A stretch of 24,126 nucleotides of DNA from JBEKTY01 sp049515555. GTDB lineage: Bacteria > Planctomycetota > Planctomycetia > Pirellulales > Thermoguttaceae. Under the pieces are notes generated by a model. It had not been told where the DNA came from. It did no database searches and saw only the letters and a list, made by a program, of their open reading frames with translations. Position numbers and translations under genes: made by a program. Within the stretch, counting starts at the first letter, position 1; every line of letters starts with the position of its first letter. Shown piece by piece: positions 1 through 10,733 of this stretch. The stretch is taken from the NCBI GenBank assembly GCA_049515555.1, contig JBEKTY010000126.1, positions 1 to 24,126 of the forward strand, in the 5' to 3' direction.

Positions 1-70
1 CACACGCCGTGTGCCGTCTGCTGAAGCGGAACAAGGCATGGCGGACGGCACACGGCGTGTGGCGTGCTAC
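1..70. repeat. Outer REP-like hairpin of the left arm
   Basis: CACACGCCGTGTGCCGTC at 1-18 pairs perfectly with GACGGCACACGGCGTGTG at 43-60, and the stem extends inward about three more pairs with one mismatch. CACACGCCGTGTG is itself a nested palindrome. The element ends in CTAC (67-70). The matching copy at 20767-20841 has GTAG at one end and CTAC at the other, the layout of two head-to-head REP units. Confidence 0.85.
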
Positions 71-80
71 CATGGCTGCC

Positions 81-96
81 TTGCTCTTTGACAATT
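81..96 (+). promoter_or_regulatory. boxA-like antitermination motif
   Basis: TTGCTCTTTGACAATT closely resembles the bacterial boxA (TGCTCTTTAACA) bound by NusB/NusE in rRNA leaders and some CRISPR leaders. It is identical in the other repeat arm (20741-20756, minus strand). No rRNA or CRISPR follows, so a role in antitermination is inference. It reads towards the conserved core, opposite to the RNA orientation favoured by the pairing evidence. Confidence 0.4.
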
Positions 97-135
97 CGCG
101 TTGAAACGGGGGAGACGCGGCGTCCGCCGCCGCTT

Positions 136-190
136 GTATTCCTCTCGCTCCGCGAGAGGACCTTGCATCACGCTCCAGCGTGATGCCTAC
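136..190. repeat. REP-like doublet (BIME-like)
   Basis: Two adjacent hairpins, CCTCTCGCTCCGCGAGAGG and GCATCACGCTCCAGCGTGAT, are flanked by GTAT and CTAC. A tetranucleotide GTAG/GTAC head followed by a palindrome with a GCTCC/GGAGC loop is the layout of REP sequences mobilised by TnpA_REP (RAYT) enzymes. The same doublet is at 20647-20701 with GTAG and CTAC ends. Confidence 0.75.
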
Positions 191-261
191 AGCGGCGAGT
201 CCGGCTCCTAATCCCTAATCCGTCGCCCCCAATCCCTCCGCCTTCTCCCTTCCGCCTTGAA

Positions 262-305
262 GGGGACAGTCCCATTTTCGTCGGACGAAAATTGGGACAG
301 TCCCC
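262..305. repeat. GGGACAGTCCC hairpin element
   Basis: GGGGACAGTCCCATTTTCG at the left and CGAAAATTGGGACAGTCCCC at the right form a 44-nt near-perfect hairpin with a TCGGA loop. Copies occur at 20539-20581 and, with an expanded loop, inside hpnH at 2099-2160. It encodes peptides of the type KGTVPFS...ENWDSP when read through. Confidence 0.85.
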
Positions 306-364
306 GCTGGAACTGGCACGCCGATTGCTCCGGCAGTTTGGGACGTCTCACCCCACAAACGGCG

Positions 365-701
365 AAAAAACCTATGTGCACGCCGGGTTTGGCGCGTGCC
401 GCTGTAAAAGTGGTTAAATATTCACTAGTGTACTGATGTATCGTTTTTCCCGGGCGATACGGCTGAAGAGGCCGAAATTTCCCCCGCCTTTGGAACGCTC
501 GGCGAGCCGTTTTGAGACGAACGCAAAAACAAGTGCAACACGTACCTCACAAGTTGTATGAACTTGCGTACGGTGGACGGAACCGCTAACGGCAGCCGGC
601 AAACGAGTTACCAACTTGTGCAACACCGGAGCCTCTCAAAAGTCCCGTCAAAGTGTTGCACACATGGAATGTTCACCGCGCAGGTGATCTTCTTCTTCAG
701 A
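365..701 (-). ncRNA. Candidate structured RNA, left copy
   Basis: This is the conserved core of the inverted repeat. Read on the minus strand it can form GTGCAACAC (653-661) with GTGTTGCAC (618-626), and a hairpin spanning 541-572 with a CATAC loop. It can also form a variable arm and a GTATCG/CGATAC hairpin. A GCACGC/GCGTGC hairpin is followed after a few bases by six T residues (365-370), like an imperfect terminator. Between the two copies five substitutions fall in the first two helices and all preserve pairing (Watson-Crick or G-U) in this orientation; four of them break pairing in the other. No known RNA class was recognised, and expression is unproven. Confidence 0.45.
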
Positions 702-711
702 GGGGGAAAAG

Positions 712-830
712 TAGGGGCGAGTGGCGAGTGGTGAGTGGCGAGCGGCAGTTTTCAGTGTTCAGTGTTCAGTTTTCAGCAGGAGCCGGGACGCCGCGGACTG
801 AACACTGAAAACTGAACACTGAAAACCGAA
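712..830. repeat. Short tandem and inverted repeats beside the left arm
   Basis: GAGTGGCGAGTGGTGAGTGG-type heptamers (about 718-742) are followed by TTCAGTGTTCAGTG repeats and their inverted counterpart (to about 827), which can fold into a TTTTCAG/CTGAAAA stem. Equivalent low-complexity tracts sit beside the right arm (19985-20097). This is the space downstream of hpnG, and no gene was seen. Confidence 0.7.
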
Positions 831-855
831 GGCGGACCGCTCGCCTGCTCAACTT

Positions 856-1644
856 TCACCCCGAGCCGAGGTGTTTGACCGCCCCGGCGAGGAATTGGGC
901 CAGGCGATCGGAGCAGGCCAGGGCGTTCTGCTGCATGGCGAACAGGTCCTTGAGGCTCGCCGGGCGGCGCCACACGGAGCGCAGGGCCGCCCCGAGCTGG
1001 CCCCCGGTGGTCTTCTGCGCCAGCAGCTTCTCGACGTCGGGCGGTAGCTCGTCGTCCACGGCATCGCAGACCACGCGGACTGCCAGAAAAGGCACGTTAC
1101 GCTGGCGGCAGACCTCGGCTACGGCCAGACTCTCCATATCCACCGCCAGGGCCTGATGCTCGGCGCCCAAGGCCCGCTTCTCGGCGGGCAGCCGGACGGG
1201 CCGGTCGCAGGTCAGCAGGCGGCCCACCCGCAGCCCCCGCACGTTGGCCAGCCAAGCCGGCAGCGTGGCCGGGTCGGCCGTCCAGCGGCGGCCTTCGGCA
1301 TCCACCAGGCAATCGGCGACCAGCAGGTCGCCGCGGTGCAGCTCGCCCACCAGTCCGCCGGCGAACCCGGCCGAGAAGACCCAAGTGGGCCGATGGGCGT
1401 CCAGGAGGGCGTGCGTGGCCTCCGCTGCGCTGGTGCGGCCGGCGCCCGACTCGACCAGCACGAGCTGCCGGTCGTGACACAGGCCCTGCCGCACGGTCAG
1501 GCCGTGGCCGCGCGTCACGCGGACGCCTTGCATCCGATCGACCAGTCCGCCGGCCTCGATGGCCAGGGCGAAAACGACGCCGAAATCGACCCCCGCCCGA
1601 AGGCCGCCCGCCGGCTCGGCAGATGGTAAAAGTTCGTCGGTCAT
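856..1644 (-). CDS. hpnG: Hopanoid-associated phosphorylase/nucleosidase HpnG
   Basis: A 262-aa protein of the purine nucleoside phosphorylase / MTA-SAH nucleosidase superfamily. The N-terminal VVFALAIEAGGL strand, the glycine-rich VFSAGFAGGL loop in the middle, and the AVDMESLAVAEVC signature (substrate-binding Glu) followed by RVVCDAVDD (catalytic-type Asp) mark the family. In hopanoid synthesis HpnG releases adenine from adenosylhopane on the way to ribosylhopane and bacteriohopanetetrol. The assignment over a generic MTA/SAH nucleosidase rests on its position straight after shc and hpnH. The ATG follows GTGAGGGGA, a purine-rich tract supplied by the adjacent repeat. The same frame stays open further upstream, but only through the repeat and antisense-frame sequence of hpnH, so the ATG at 1644 is preferred. 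Confidence 0.87.
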   Translation of the reverse strand: MTDELLPSAEPAGGLRAGVDFGVVFALAIEAGGLVDRMQGVRVTRGHGLTVRQGLCHDRQLVLVESGAGRTSAAEATHALLDAHRPTWVFSAGFAGGLVGELHRGDLLVADCLVDAEGRRWTADPATLPAWLANVRGLRVGRLLTCDRPVRLPAEKRALGAEHQALAVDMESLAVAEVCRQRNVPFLAVRVVCDAVDDELPPDVEKLLAQKTTGGQLGAALRSVWRRPASLKDLFAMQQNALACSDRLAQFLAGAVKHLGSG

Positions 1645-1647
1645 TCC

Positions 1648-1680
1648 CCTCACCCTAGCCCTCTCCCGGAGGGAGAGGGG
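1648..1680. repeat. CTCACCCTAGCCCTCTCCC hairpin repeat
   Basis: CCCTCTCC and GGAGAGGG form a tight hairpin next to a CTCACCCTAG tail. It fills almost all of the 47-bp hpnH-hpnG spacer. Relatives are at 2797-2815 (partial), 5046-5083 and 5134-5166. Its tail, read on the minus strand (TAGGGTGAGGGG), sits directly before the hpnG start. Confidence 0.8.
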
Positions 1681-1691
1681 ACCGGGCGTCC

Positions 1692-2789
1692 TTACGTCAT
1701 CTGCCAGACGGCCATTTTGAGCATGTCCCGCAGCCGGCCCTGGGCGGCCAGTACGGCGGCCGGCTCGAAGCCGCAGTGCACCAGGCAATCTCGGCAGCGC
1801 TGGTCGCTGTCTGGCCCCAGCCGCTGCCAGTCGGTGGCCTGGAGCAACTCGCGATAGGTGGGATAATGGGCGTCGGCGATGAGGTAGCAGGGTCCGCGCC
1901 AGCCGCGGACGTTGCGGGTCGGACTGGCCCAGGCGGCGCAGGTCAATTCCCGCTGGCCGCACAGGAATTCCAGGTACAGCGGCGAAGCCACCAGCCGGAA
2001 CCGCGCCAGCATGGGCCGGGCGCGGCGGAACTTCTCGCGGACCTGCCCACGGGTCATGAACATCCGCTCGGCCGCGGCCGGATCGGGTGGCTGCTCGCGG
2101 GGACTGTCCCAATTTTCGTCCGCCTGTCCGTCGCGGACAGGCGAAAATGGGACTGTCCCCTTCGGCCGTACCACCGCCTCGTAGGCGTAGGCCGGCGAGA
2201 CCATGAAGTCGCCCACCCCCAGTTCGCCCAGATACTCCCAGAGCACGGCCACTTCGTCCATGTCCGTGTCGTGGTAGATGGTGGTATTGGTGGTGATCCG
2301 CAATCCGGCGGCCGCGGCGGCCTGGATCCCCTCGACCACCGCCGCGAACGCCCCCTGCTGCCCGACCAGGCGGTCGTGCGTGGCCTCCATGCCGTCCAGG
2401 TGCACATTGATGAACAGCCGCGGGCTGCGGGGCAGCATGGCGATCTTCCGCGCCAGCAGCAGGCCGTTGGTGCACAGGTAGACGTGTTTGCGCCGGGCGA
2501 GCAGCCCCCGGAGCAACTCCTCGATGTCCGGGTAGAGCAAGGGCTCGCCGCCGCAGACGCTGACGACCGGGGCGCCGCACTCGTCGGCCGCCGCCAGGCA
2601 CTCGGCGACCGGCATCCGCTGGCCGATCGTGTCGCCATACTCCCGCACCCTGCCGCAGCCGGCACACGACAGGTTGCAGGCGTGCGAGGGCTCGAGCATG
2701 AGCACCAGGGGAAACCGCTTGCGGCGGGCAAGTTTCTGCCGCAGCAGATAGCCGGCCAGCGAACGGCTCAGCGCGAAGGGAAAACGCAT
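1692..2789 (-). CDS. hpnH: Hopanoid C35 radical SAM protein HpnH (adenosyl hopane synthase)
   Basis: A 365-aa radical SAM enzyme that links the 5'-deoxyadenosyl group of SAM to diploptene, the first step of side-chain extension. CNLSCAGC (Cys38, 42, 45) is the CX3CX2C motif for the 4Fe-4S cluster. GGEPLLYPDIEELL, CTNGLLL and INVHLDGMEATHD follow, as in HpnH. A C-terminal cysteine set (RCRDCLVHCGFEP) is also typical. It starts 11 bp after the shc stop with a GGGTAGGG tract upstream. Oddity: residues about 210-230 (KGTVPFS...ADENWDSP) are encoded by a 62-nt palindromic repeat (2099-2160) in the middle of the catalytic region. The reading frame is kept and no stop is present, so the protein may still work with a surface loop there. 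Confidence 0.92.
   Translation of the reverse strand: MRFPFALSRSLAGYLLRQKLARRKRFPLVLMLEPSHACNLSCAGCGRVREYGDTIGQRMPVAECLAAADECGAPVVSVCGGEPLLYPDIEELLRGLLARRKHVYLCTNGLLLARKIAMLPRSPRLFINVHLDGMEATHDRLVGQQGAFAAVVEGIQAAAAAGLRITTNTTIYHDTDMDEVAVLWEYLGELGVGDFMVSPAYAYEAVVRPKGTVPFSPVRDGQADENWDSPREQPPDPAAAERMFMTRGQVREKFRRARPMLARFRLVASPLYLEFLCGQRELTCAAWASPTRNVRGWRGPCYLIADAHYPTYRELLQATDWQRLGPDSDQRCRDCLVHCGFEPAAVLAAQGRLRDMLKMAVWQMT
2099..2160. repeat. GGGACTGTCCC hairpin inserted in hpnH
   Basis: GGGGACTGTCCCAATTTTCG pairs with CGAAAATGGGACTGTCCCC with one mismatch and one bulged base. The loop contains a second nested palindrome, CGCCTGTCCG/CGGACAGGCG, absent from the other copies (262-305, 20539-20581). 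It lies in frame within hpnH. Confidence 0.9.
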
Positions 2790-2796
2790 AATGCCC

Positions 2797-2815
2797 TACC
2801 CTAACCCTCTCCCGG
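2797..2815. repeat. Partial CCCTAACCCTCTCCCGGA repeat at the shc-hpnH junction
   Basis: This is half of the hairpin family seen at 1648-1680 and 5046-5083. On the coding strand it reads CCGGGAGAGGGTTAGGGTAG: the TAG inside GGTTAG ends shc, and the GGGTAGGG that follows is placed as the hpnH ribosome-binding region. Confidence 0.75.
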
Positions 2816-4900
2816 ATGCACCGCGGACCTCGGCTCGGCGCGGGCCGCCCAGTGGGCCAGGGCCAGGAGCGGAAAATAGACCGGGTAGTAGTGATATCGC
2901 AAATAGAACACGCGGGGAAAGCCGGTCCCGGTGAACTCCGTTTCAGTCCACGTGCCGGCCGCGGTTTGGCTGGCGGTCAGATAGCGGACGCCGCGGAGCA
3001 CGGCCGGATGCCCCTCCAGTCCGGCGGCGACCAGGCCCAGCAGGGCCCAGGCGGTCTGCGAGGCGGTGGTCGGGCCTTGGCCGCGAAGTTGGGGATGGTC
3101 GTAACTGGCGGCGGATTCGCCCCAGCCGCCGCCGGGCTGCTGGCAGGCCAAGAGCCAGTTGGCCCCGGCGGAAACGGCCCGATCCTCGCGGGGGACACCC
3201 ACGGCCCGCAAGCCCACCAGCGCCTGCCAAGTGCCGTAGATATAGTTTACGCCCCAGCGGCCGAGCCAGCTTCCGTCGGGCTCCTGGCTGCCGCGGAGAT
3301 AGGCCACGGCCCGATCGACCGCCGCATCGCCGGTCCGCCGGCCGAGTTGGCCCAGGGCCTCCAGCACCCGGCCGGTCACGTCGGGGGTGCTGGGGTCGAT
3401 CATGGCGTTGTGATCGGCAAAGGGCACGTAGCACAGGAAGCGGCGGTGGTTATTGCGATCGAAGGCCGCCCAGCCGCCGTCGTCGTTCTGCATGGCCAGC
3501 AGCCAGTGCAGGCCGCGCTGGATGGCCGCCATCGAGCGCTGCAAGCCGTCGACGTCGTGGTCCGTGTCGTGGGCCGGCATCACGTCCAGGTCCGGCGGCA
3601 GGGCCCCGGCGACGCTCGGCGGCCGCTGGAACTGGCCCTCCAGCGCCATCAGGACCATGGCCGTGTCGTCGACGTCGGGGTAGAACTCGTTGGCCGCCTC
3701 GAAGTACCAGCCGCCCGGCTCGGCGGCGACGGTTTGGGCCCAATCGCCGTGGCGGGTCGTCTGGCGGTCAACGAGCCAATCGACAGCCCGGCCGACGGCG
3801 CGCCGCGTGGGCCGCGTGCCGCCGGCCGTCACGGCCCGCAACGCAATGGCCGTGTCCCACACGGGCGATTTGCAGGGTTGCAGCCGAGCGGCAGCCGCGG
3901 ACTCGTCCTCGATTACCAGCCCCTCGAGCTGCTGGTAGCAATCTTTCACCGCCTGGCTTTCGTCGGGGTAGCCCAACGACTTGAGGGCCGCCAGGCTGAA
4001 TATGATGGGCGGAAAGATTGCGCCCAGGCCGTCGCTGGCCTGGAAGCGGTCGAGCATCCATTGGGTGGCGGCCGCAATCGCCCGCCGCCGCAGCGGCATC
4101 AGGCCCCGCCGCTGGCACCATTTCAACAGGCTGTTGACGTGGCGGAAGAAGCGGTCCCAGCTCAGCAGTCCCGTGCCGCCCGGCAGGCCCCGCGTGCGGA
4201 GGGGCGGCCAGTCTTTCGGCTCGCGGAGGAACAGCTCGCGGATGCCGTACCGCGGCTCGATCTTCCGCACCGGCTCCAGGGCTGCAATGATCGACAGCGG
4301 TACGACGATCGTCCGCGACCAGGCGCTCATGGCGTACAGGTTCACGGGGAACCACTTGGGCAGCAGCACCATTTCCGGCGGGACGGCCGGGCACTGGTCG
4401 TAAGAGATTTGCCCCAGCATGGCCAGGAAGAAACGGGTGAAACTGTTCACGGCGTCGGCGCCGCCGTGGGCCAGGATGGCTTGGCGGGCCCGCTGCATGG
4501 GCTCGGCGGCCGGGTCGTGGCCGGTCAGCTTCAAGGCGAAGTAGGCCTTCACGCTGCCGCTGGGCTCGACGGGGCCACCGGGATACATGGCCCAGCCGCC
4601 GCCGGGCAACTGCTTCTGGAGCAGGTAGGCGGCCGCCCGCCGGGCCAGCGGCGAATCCACGCGGCCCAGAAAGGCCAAGAGCAGGATCGTCTCGCTCTCC
4701 AGGATCGTGTCGCCCTCGAGCTCGGCGCACCACGAGCCGTCGGCGCGCTGCTGGTCCAGCAGCCACTGCCGTGCGCGGACAATCGCCCGACGGGCCGGCG
4801 CGGCCAACTGGCAGATCGACACCGGCTCCGTGCCGGTTTCCACGGGCGGCGCCCGGGACGCGTCCGCCGGCCCAGGGTACACCTGGTAGTTCGCTTTCAT
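2801..4900 (-). CDS. shc: Squalene-hopene cyclase
   Basis: A 699-aa class II triterpene cyclase that converts squalene to hopene/diplopterol at the membrane. The protonating DXDD motif is DVDD at about residue 409. Several QW-type repeats are visible: QKQLPGGGW, QNDDGGWAAFD, SQEPDGSWLGRWG, CQQPGGGWGES and QTAAGTW. The WGVNYIYGTW segment and the aromatic C terminus FYLRYHYYPVYFPLLAL are typical. The start at 4900 is chosen because GGAGG lies 7 nt upstream; an in-frame ATG 63 nt further up has no such site and would add an unlikely extension. The last residues (HPGEG) and the stop come from the repeat at 2797-2815. First gene of the hopanoid trio. A head-to-head squalene synthase set (hpnCDE) is not in the window. 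Confidence 0.95.
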   Translation of the reverse strand: MKANYQVYPGPADASRAPPVETGTEPVSICQLAAPARRAIVRARQWLLDQQRADGSWCAELEGDTILESETILLLAFLGRVDSPLARRAAAYLLQKQLPGGGWAMYPGGPVEPSGSVKAYFALKLTGHDPAAEPMQRARQAILAHGGADAVNSFTRFFLAMLGQISYDQCPAVPPEMVLLPKWFPVNLYAMSAWSRTIVVPLSIIAALEPVRKIEPRYGIRELFLREPKDWPPLRTRGLPGGTGLLSWDRFFRHVNSLLKWCQRRGLMPLRRRAIAAATQWMLDRFQASDGLGAIFPPIIFSLAALKSLGYPDESQAVKDCYQQLEGLVIEDESAAAARLQPCKSPVWDTAIALRAVTAGGTRPTRRAVGRAVDWLVDRQTTRHGDWAQTVAAEPGGWYFEAANEFYPDVDDTAMVLMALEGQFQRPPSVAGALPPDLDVMPAHDTDHDVDGLQRSMAAIQRGLHWLLAMQNDDGGWAAFDRNNHRRFLCYVPFADHNAMIDPSTPDVTGRVLEALGQLGRRTGDAAVDRAVAYLRGSQEPDGSWLGRWGVNYIYGTWQALVGLRAVGVPREDRAVSAGANWLLACQQPGGGWGESAASYDHPQLRGQGPTTASQTAWALLGLVAAGLEGHPAVLRGVRYLTASQTAAGTWTETEFTGTGFPRVFYLRYHYYPVYFPLLALAHWAARAEPRSAVHPGEG

Positions 4901-5219
4901 CCTTGTGCCTCCGAGCAGCGGATGAGGATGAATAAGCTTATGAGATTGGGGTCGGCGGGGCAAGATCAGTAAGGAGGCAGGAGAAAGGAGCTAGAAGTTA
5001 GAAGTTAGAAGTTAGGACCGGACTTTTGCAGATTTTGGAGGCCCGGTCCCCTCTCCCTCCGGGAGAGGGTTAGGGTGAGGGGAAATGGGTGAGGATACTG
5101 CTTTTCCATTTTTCGTGACCAATGCAGGTTCCCCTCACCCCGGCCCTCTCCCGGAGGGAGAGGGGGACCACTTGTGTCGTCCCCATCCCAATTTGCAAAA
5201 GTCCAGTCCTAACTCCTGC
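4901..5219. other. Repeat-filled spacer between waaA and shc
   Basis: About 320 bp with no gene. It holds AGAAGTT tandem units (4989-5012), then a nested structure: GGACCGGACTTTTGCA at about 5014 is inverted as TGCAAAAGTCCAGTCCT at about 5200, and between them lie two CCCTCTCC/GGAGAGGG hairpins (5046-5083 and 5134-5166). No convincing promoter for shc was found. The hairpins could end or process transcription from secA-waaA, but there is no T-run. Confidence 0.7.
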
Positions 5220-6584
5220 TCAGACCAGCCGTTCCAGGAGCCCGAACGTCCGCTGGGTGGCCCCGAGTTGTCCGAGGACCAGCCGGCGAGCCCGGTCGCC
5301 CAACGCCGCCGCCTCGGCAGGCTGCTCCAGGCAGCGGCGGACGAAATCGAGCAACTGCCGGCCGTCGACGACCACCACCGCCGCCTCGTGGGCCAGCATG
5401 GCCGAGACGATGTCGCGGAAGTTGCGGGTATTGGGTCCGAAGGCGACCGCGGCGCCGTAGGCGGCCGGCTCGATCATGTTCTGCCCGCCCCGCCGGCCCA
5501 GGCTCCCGCCCACCAGGGCGATTTGCGCAGTCCCCCACCACGCCCCCAATTCGCCGACCGAATCGACCAAGAGCACGCGGGCCGCAGGGCCGGTCTCAGT
5601 TTTCGCTTGGGGGCTTGCATTGGGAACTGCCCCGCTTCTCACGGAGAGAGAACTCGACTCTCCCGTTTCGAGACTCGCGGGCCCGAGCTCCGTCCGCCGC
5701 TGCCACGCCACGCCCGAGGCCGCCAGCAGCCGGGCCACCGCCTCGAACCGCTCCGGATGCCGCGGCACGATGACCAATCGCAGCTTCGGCCAAGCGGGGC
5801 ACAACTGCCGGTATACGTCCAGGGCCAGCGACTCTTCCGGCTCCTGCGTGCTGCCGGCCAGGAAGACCACGTCGTCCGCGGCGAAGCCGGCCAGTTGGGC
5901 CAAACGCTGCGTGGCCGGATTGCCGCGATCGGTCTGGGCCCCGTCGTATTTCATCGAGCCGGTGACGTGGACCGCCGTGGGCAGGGCCCCCAGCGTGCGG
6001 AAGCGGCCGGCATAGGTCTCGTCCTGCGCGGCGACCAGATCCATCTGCTTCAGCAGGCGTGCCACCAGCGGGCGGATCCAGCGGTAACCGCGAAAGCTTC
6101 GCTCGCTCAGCCGGCCGTTGATCACCGCTACGCGGGCCCCGCACCGCCGGGCGGCCCACACCAGGTTCGGCCACAACTCGAGCTCCGCCAACACGAGCAC
6201 GTCGGGCCGCACTCGCCGCATCGCCGTGCGGACGGCCCAACTGAAATCCAAGGGAGCGTAGAACACCGTGTGTCCCGGGTATTTCTTCCTGGCCAGCCGG
6301 ATGCCGGTCATGGTCGTGGTCGAGATGACGCACTCCCAATCGGGCCGCCCTTGGTGGATCAAGCTCAGCAGGGGGGCCAGCAGGCTGACCTCGCCCACGC
6401 TGACGGCGTGCAGCCAGAGGCATTTTTTCCCCGAGGTCCGCGGCGGCGCCCGGCCTAGAAGCTTTTCGGCGTACCCCTCTCGATACTTGCCTGCCCGCAC
6501 GGCCTGGAACACCAGCCACGGCAGGGCCAGGAGGATCAGCACGAGGTATACGAGATTGAGCAGATAAGGCACGAAGAAATCCAT
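5220..6584 (-). CDS. waaA: 3-deoxy-D-manno-octulosonic acid (Kdo) transferase
   Basis: A 454-aa GT30-type glycosyltransferase that adds Kdo to lipid A precursors at the inner membrane. The N-terminal hydrophobic segment FFVPYLLNLVYLVLILLALP anchors it and is followed by GKYREGYAEKLLGRAP. WLHAVSVGE, VISTTTMTG, FYAPLDFSWAVR, LVLAELELWPN and VINGRLSERS are conserved N-domain blocks. VFLAGSTQEPEE, IVPRHPERFE, LVDSVGEL and the VGGSLGRRGGQNMIEPAAYG nucleotide-sugar motif mark the C-domain. The ATG at 6584 places the membrane segment at the N terminus as in the family; a GTG at 6620 would add 12 residues. A low-complexity insert (about residues 298-331, SLETGESSSLSVRSG...) separates two conserved blocks. 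It implies an LPS-bearing outer membrane. Confidence 0.92.
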   Translation of the reverse strand: MDFFVPYLLNLVYLVLILLALPWLVFQAVRAGKYREGYAEKLLGRAPPRTSGKKCLWLHAVSVGEVSLLAPLLSLIHQGRPDWECVISTTTMTGIRLARKKYPGHTVFYAPLDFSWAVRTAMRRVRPDVLVLAELELWPNLVWAARRCGARVAVINGRLSERSFRGYRWIRPLVARLLKQMDLVAAQDETYAGRFRTLGALPTAVHVTGSMKYDGAQTDRGNPATQRLAQLAGFAADDVVFLAGSTQEPEESLALDVYRQLCPAWPKLRLVIVPRHPERFEAVARLLAASGVAWQRRTELGPASLETGESSSLSVRSGAVPNASPQAKTETGPAARVLLVDSVGELGAWWGTAQIALVGGSLGRRGGQNMIEPAAYGAAVAFGPNTRNFRDIVSAMLAHEAAVVVVDGRQLLDFVRRCLEQPAEAAALGDRARRLVLGQLGATQRTFGLLERLV

Positions 6585-6623
6585 TCCGACCGGCCGCGCA
6601 CGCCCTGTTCTCCGCCGCACATG

Positions 6624-6860
6624 TCAACCCGCTCTGGCCGCCAGTCGGTCGGCCGACGTTGCTGGGCGTACCGCGTCGGCGGGGACCGAAGCGACAGCCA
6701 GCGTCTCACCACTGGCGGCGAACATCTCCAGCTCGTATCCAATCGCACCGCCCGAGGCATCGTCGTATATTTCGACCACAGTGCCCACGTCACCCGTGCG
6801 CAAACCTTCCTCAGGAACGTCGCGGGTCAGAACAACTCGGGAGAAAAGCTGGACTCTCAT
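6624..6860 (-). CDS. DUF4926 domain protein
   Basis: A 78-aa protein matching the small beta-rich DUF4926 family: LFSRVVLTRDVPEEGLRTGD, then VGTVVEIY and YELEMFAASGETLAVASVP. Members usually occur as short stand-alone proteins and their function is not established. It is set between secA (32 bp away) and waaA (39 bp), in the same direction, so it is probably co-transcribed. Nothing in the sequence ties it to secretion; the position may be accidental. Confidence 0.82.
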   Translation of the reverse strand: MRVQLFSRVVLTRDVPEEGLRTGDVGTVVEIYDDASGGAIGYELEMFAASGETLAVASVPADAVRPATSADRLAARAG

Positions 6861-6892
6861 GGCTCGGAATTCGCATGCTCACCCTCTGCCTG

Positions 6893-10588
<3,696 letters not shown>

Positions 10589-10617
10589 GGTTATCCCAAC
10601 GTGGCAATTTATCTATT

Positions 10618-10646
10618 ATTATACAGGGGGTCAACAGCGGTTGTAA
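10618..10646 (-). promoter_or_regulatory. Sigma70-type promoter for secA
   Basis: On the minus strand TTACAA (10641-10646) is followed after 17 bp by TATAAT (10618-10623), 29 bp before the secA ATG. The -10 is a full consensus match and the spacing is ideal. The expected start lies about 20-25 nt before the coding sequence. Confidence 0.7.
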
Positions 10647-10733
10647 GCCTGGGGCGGCCGCCCAATTGGGGTGTTCCGGGCCGGGGTGTGAAATTCAGGA
10701 CACGGCAGGCACTCTGCCGGGCCCGAAGCCAAA

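Larger units (their letters stand above)
1..711. repeat. Left arm of a ~0.7-kb diverged inverted repeat
   Basis: The reverse complement of this arm aligns over its whole length with 20088-20841. Long blocks are near identical, and one stretch (about 465-520) is replaced by different sequence. From its outer edge it contains a large hairpin, a boxA-like sequence, a REP-like doublet, a GGGACAGTCCC hairpin and a ~335-nt conserved core. No transposase or credible ORF lies in it: the minus-strand frame at 414-626 is interrupted by a stop in the other copy. The arm is cut by the window edge, so its outer limit is unknown. Confidence 0.9.

Noticed and set aside
136..190. CRISPR repeats
   Set aside because: The palindromes do not recur at regular spacing with unique spacers and no cas gene is present.
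414..626. 70-codon minus-strand frame in the left repeat arm
   Set aside because: The same frame in the right copy hits a stop after about 20 codons and the substitutions follow RNA pairing rather than codon positions.
856..2667. A 603-codon frame that would fuse hpnG to upstream sequence
   Set aside because: The upstream part is an alternative frame of hpnH and then the repeat. HpnG homology begins after the ATG at 1644.
5046..5083. Intrinsic terminator after waaA
   Set aside because: The hairpin is strong, but there is no T-run on either side and the same repeat sits inside operons, so termination cannot be assumed.
5085..6458. 457-codon plus-strand frame opposite waaA
   Set aside because: Shadow of waaA. 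It begins in the CTCACCC repeat and has no family features.
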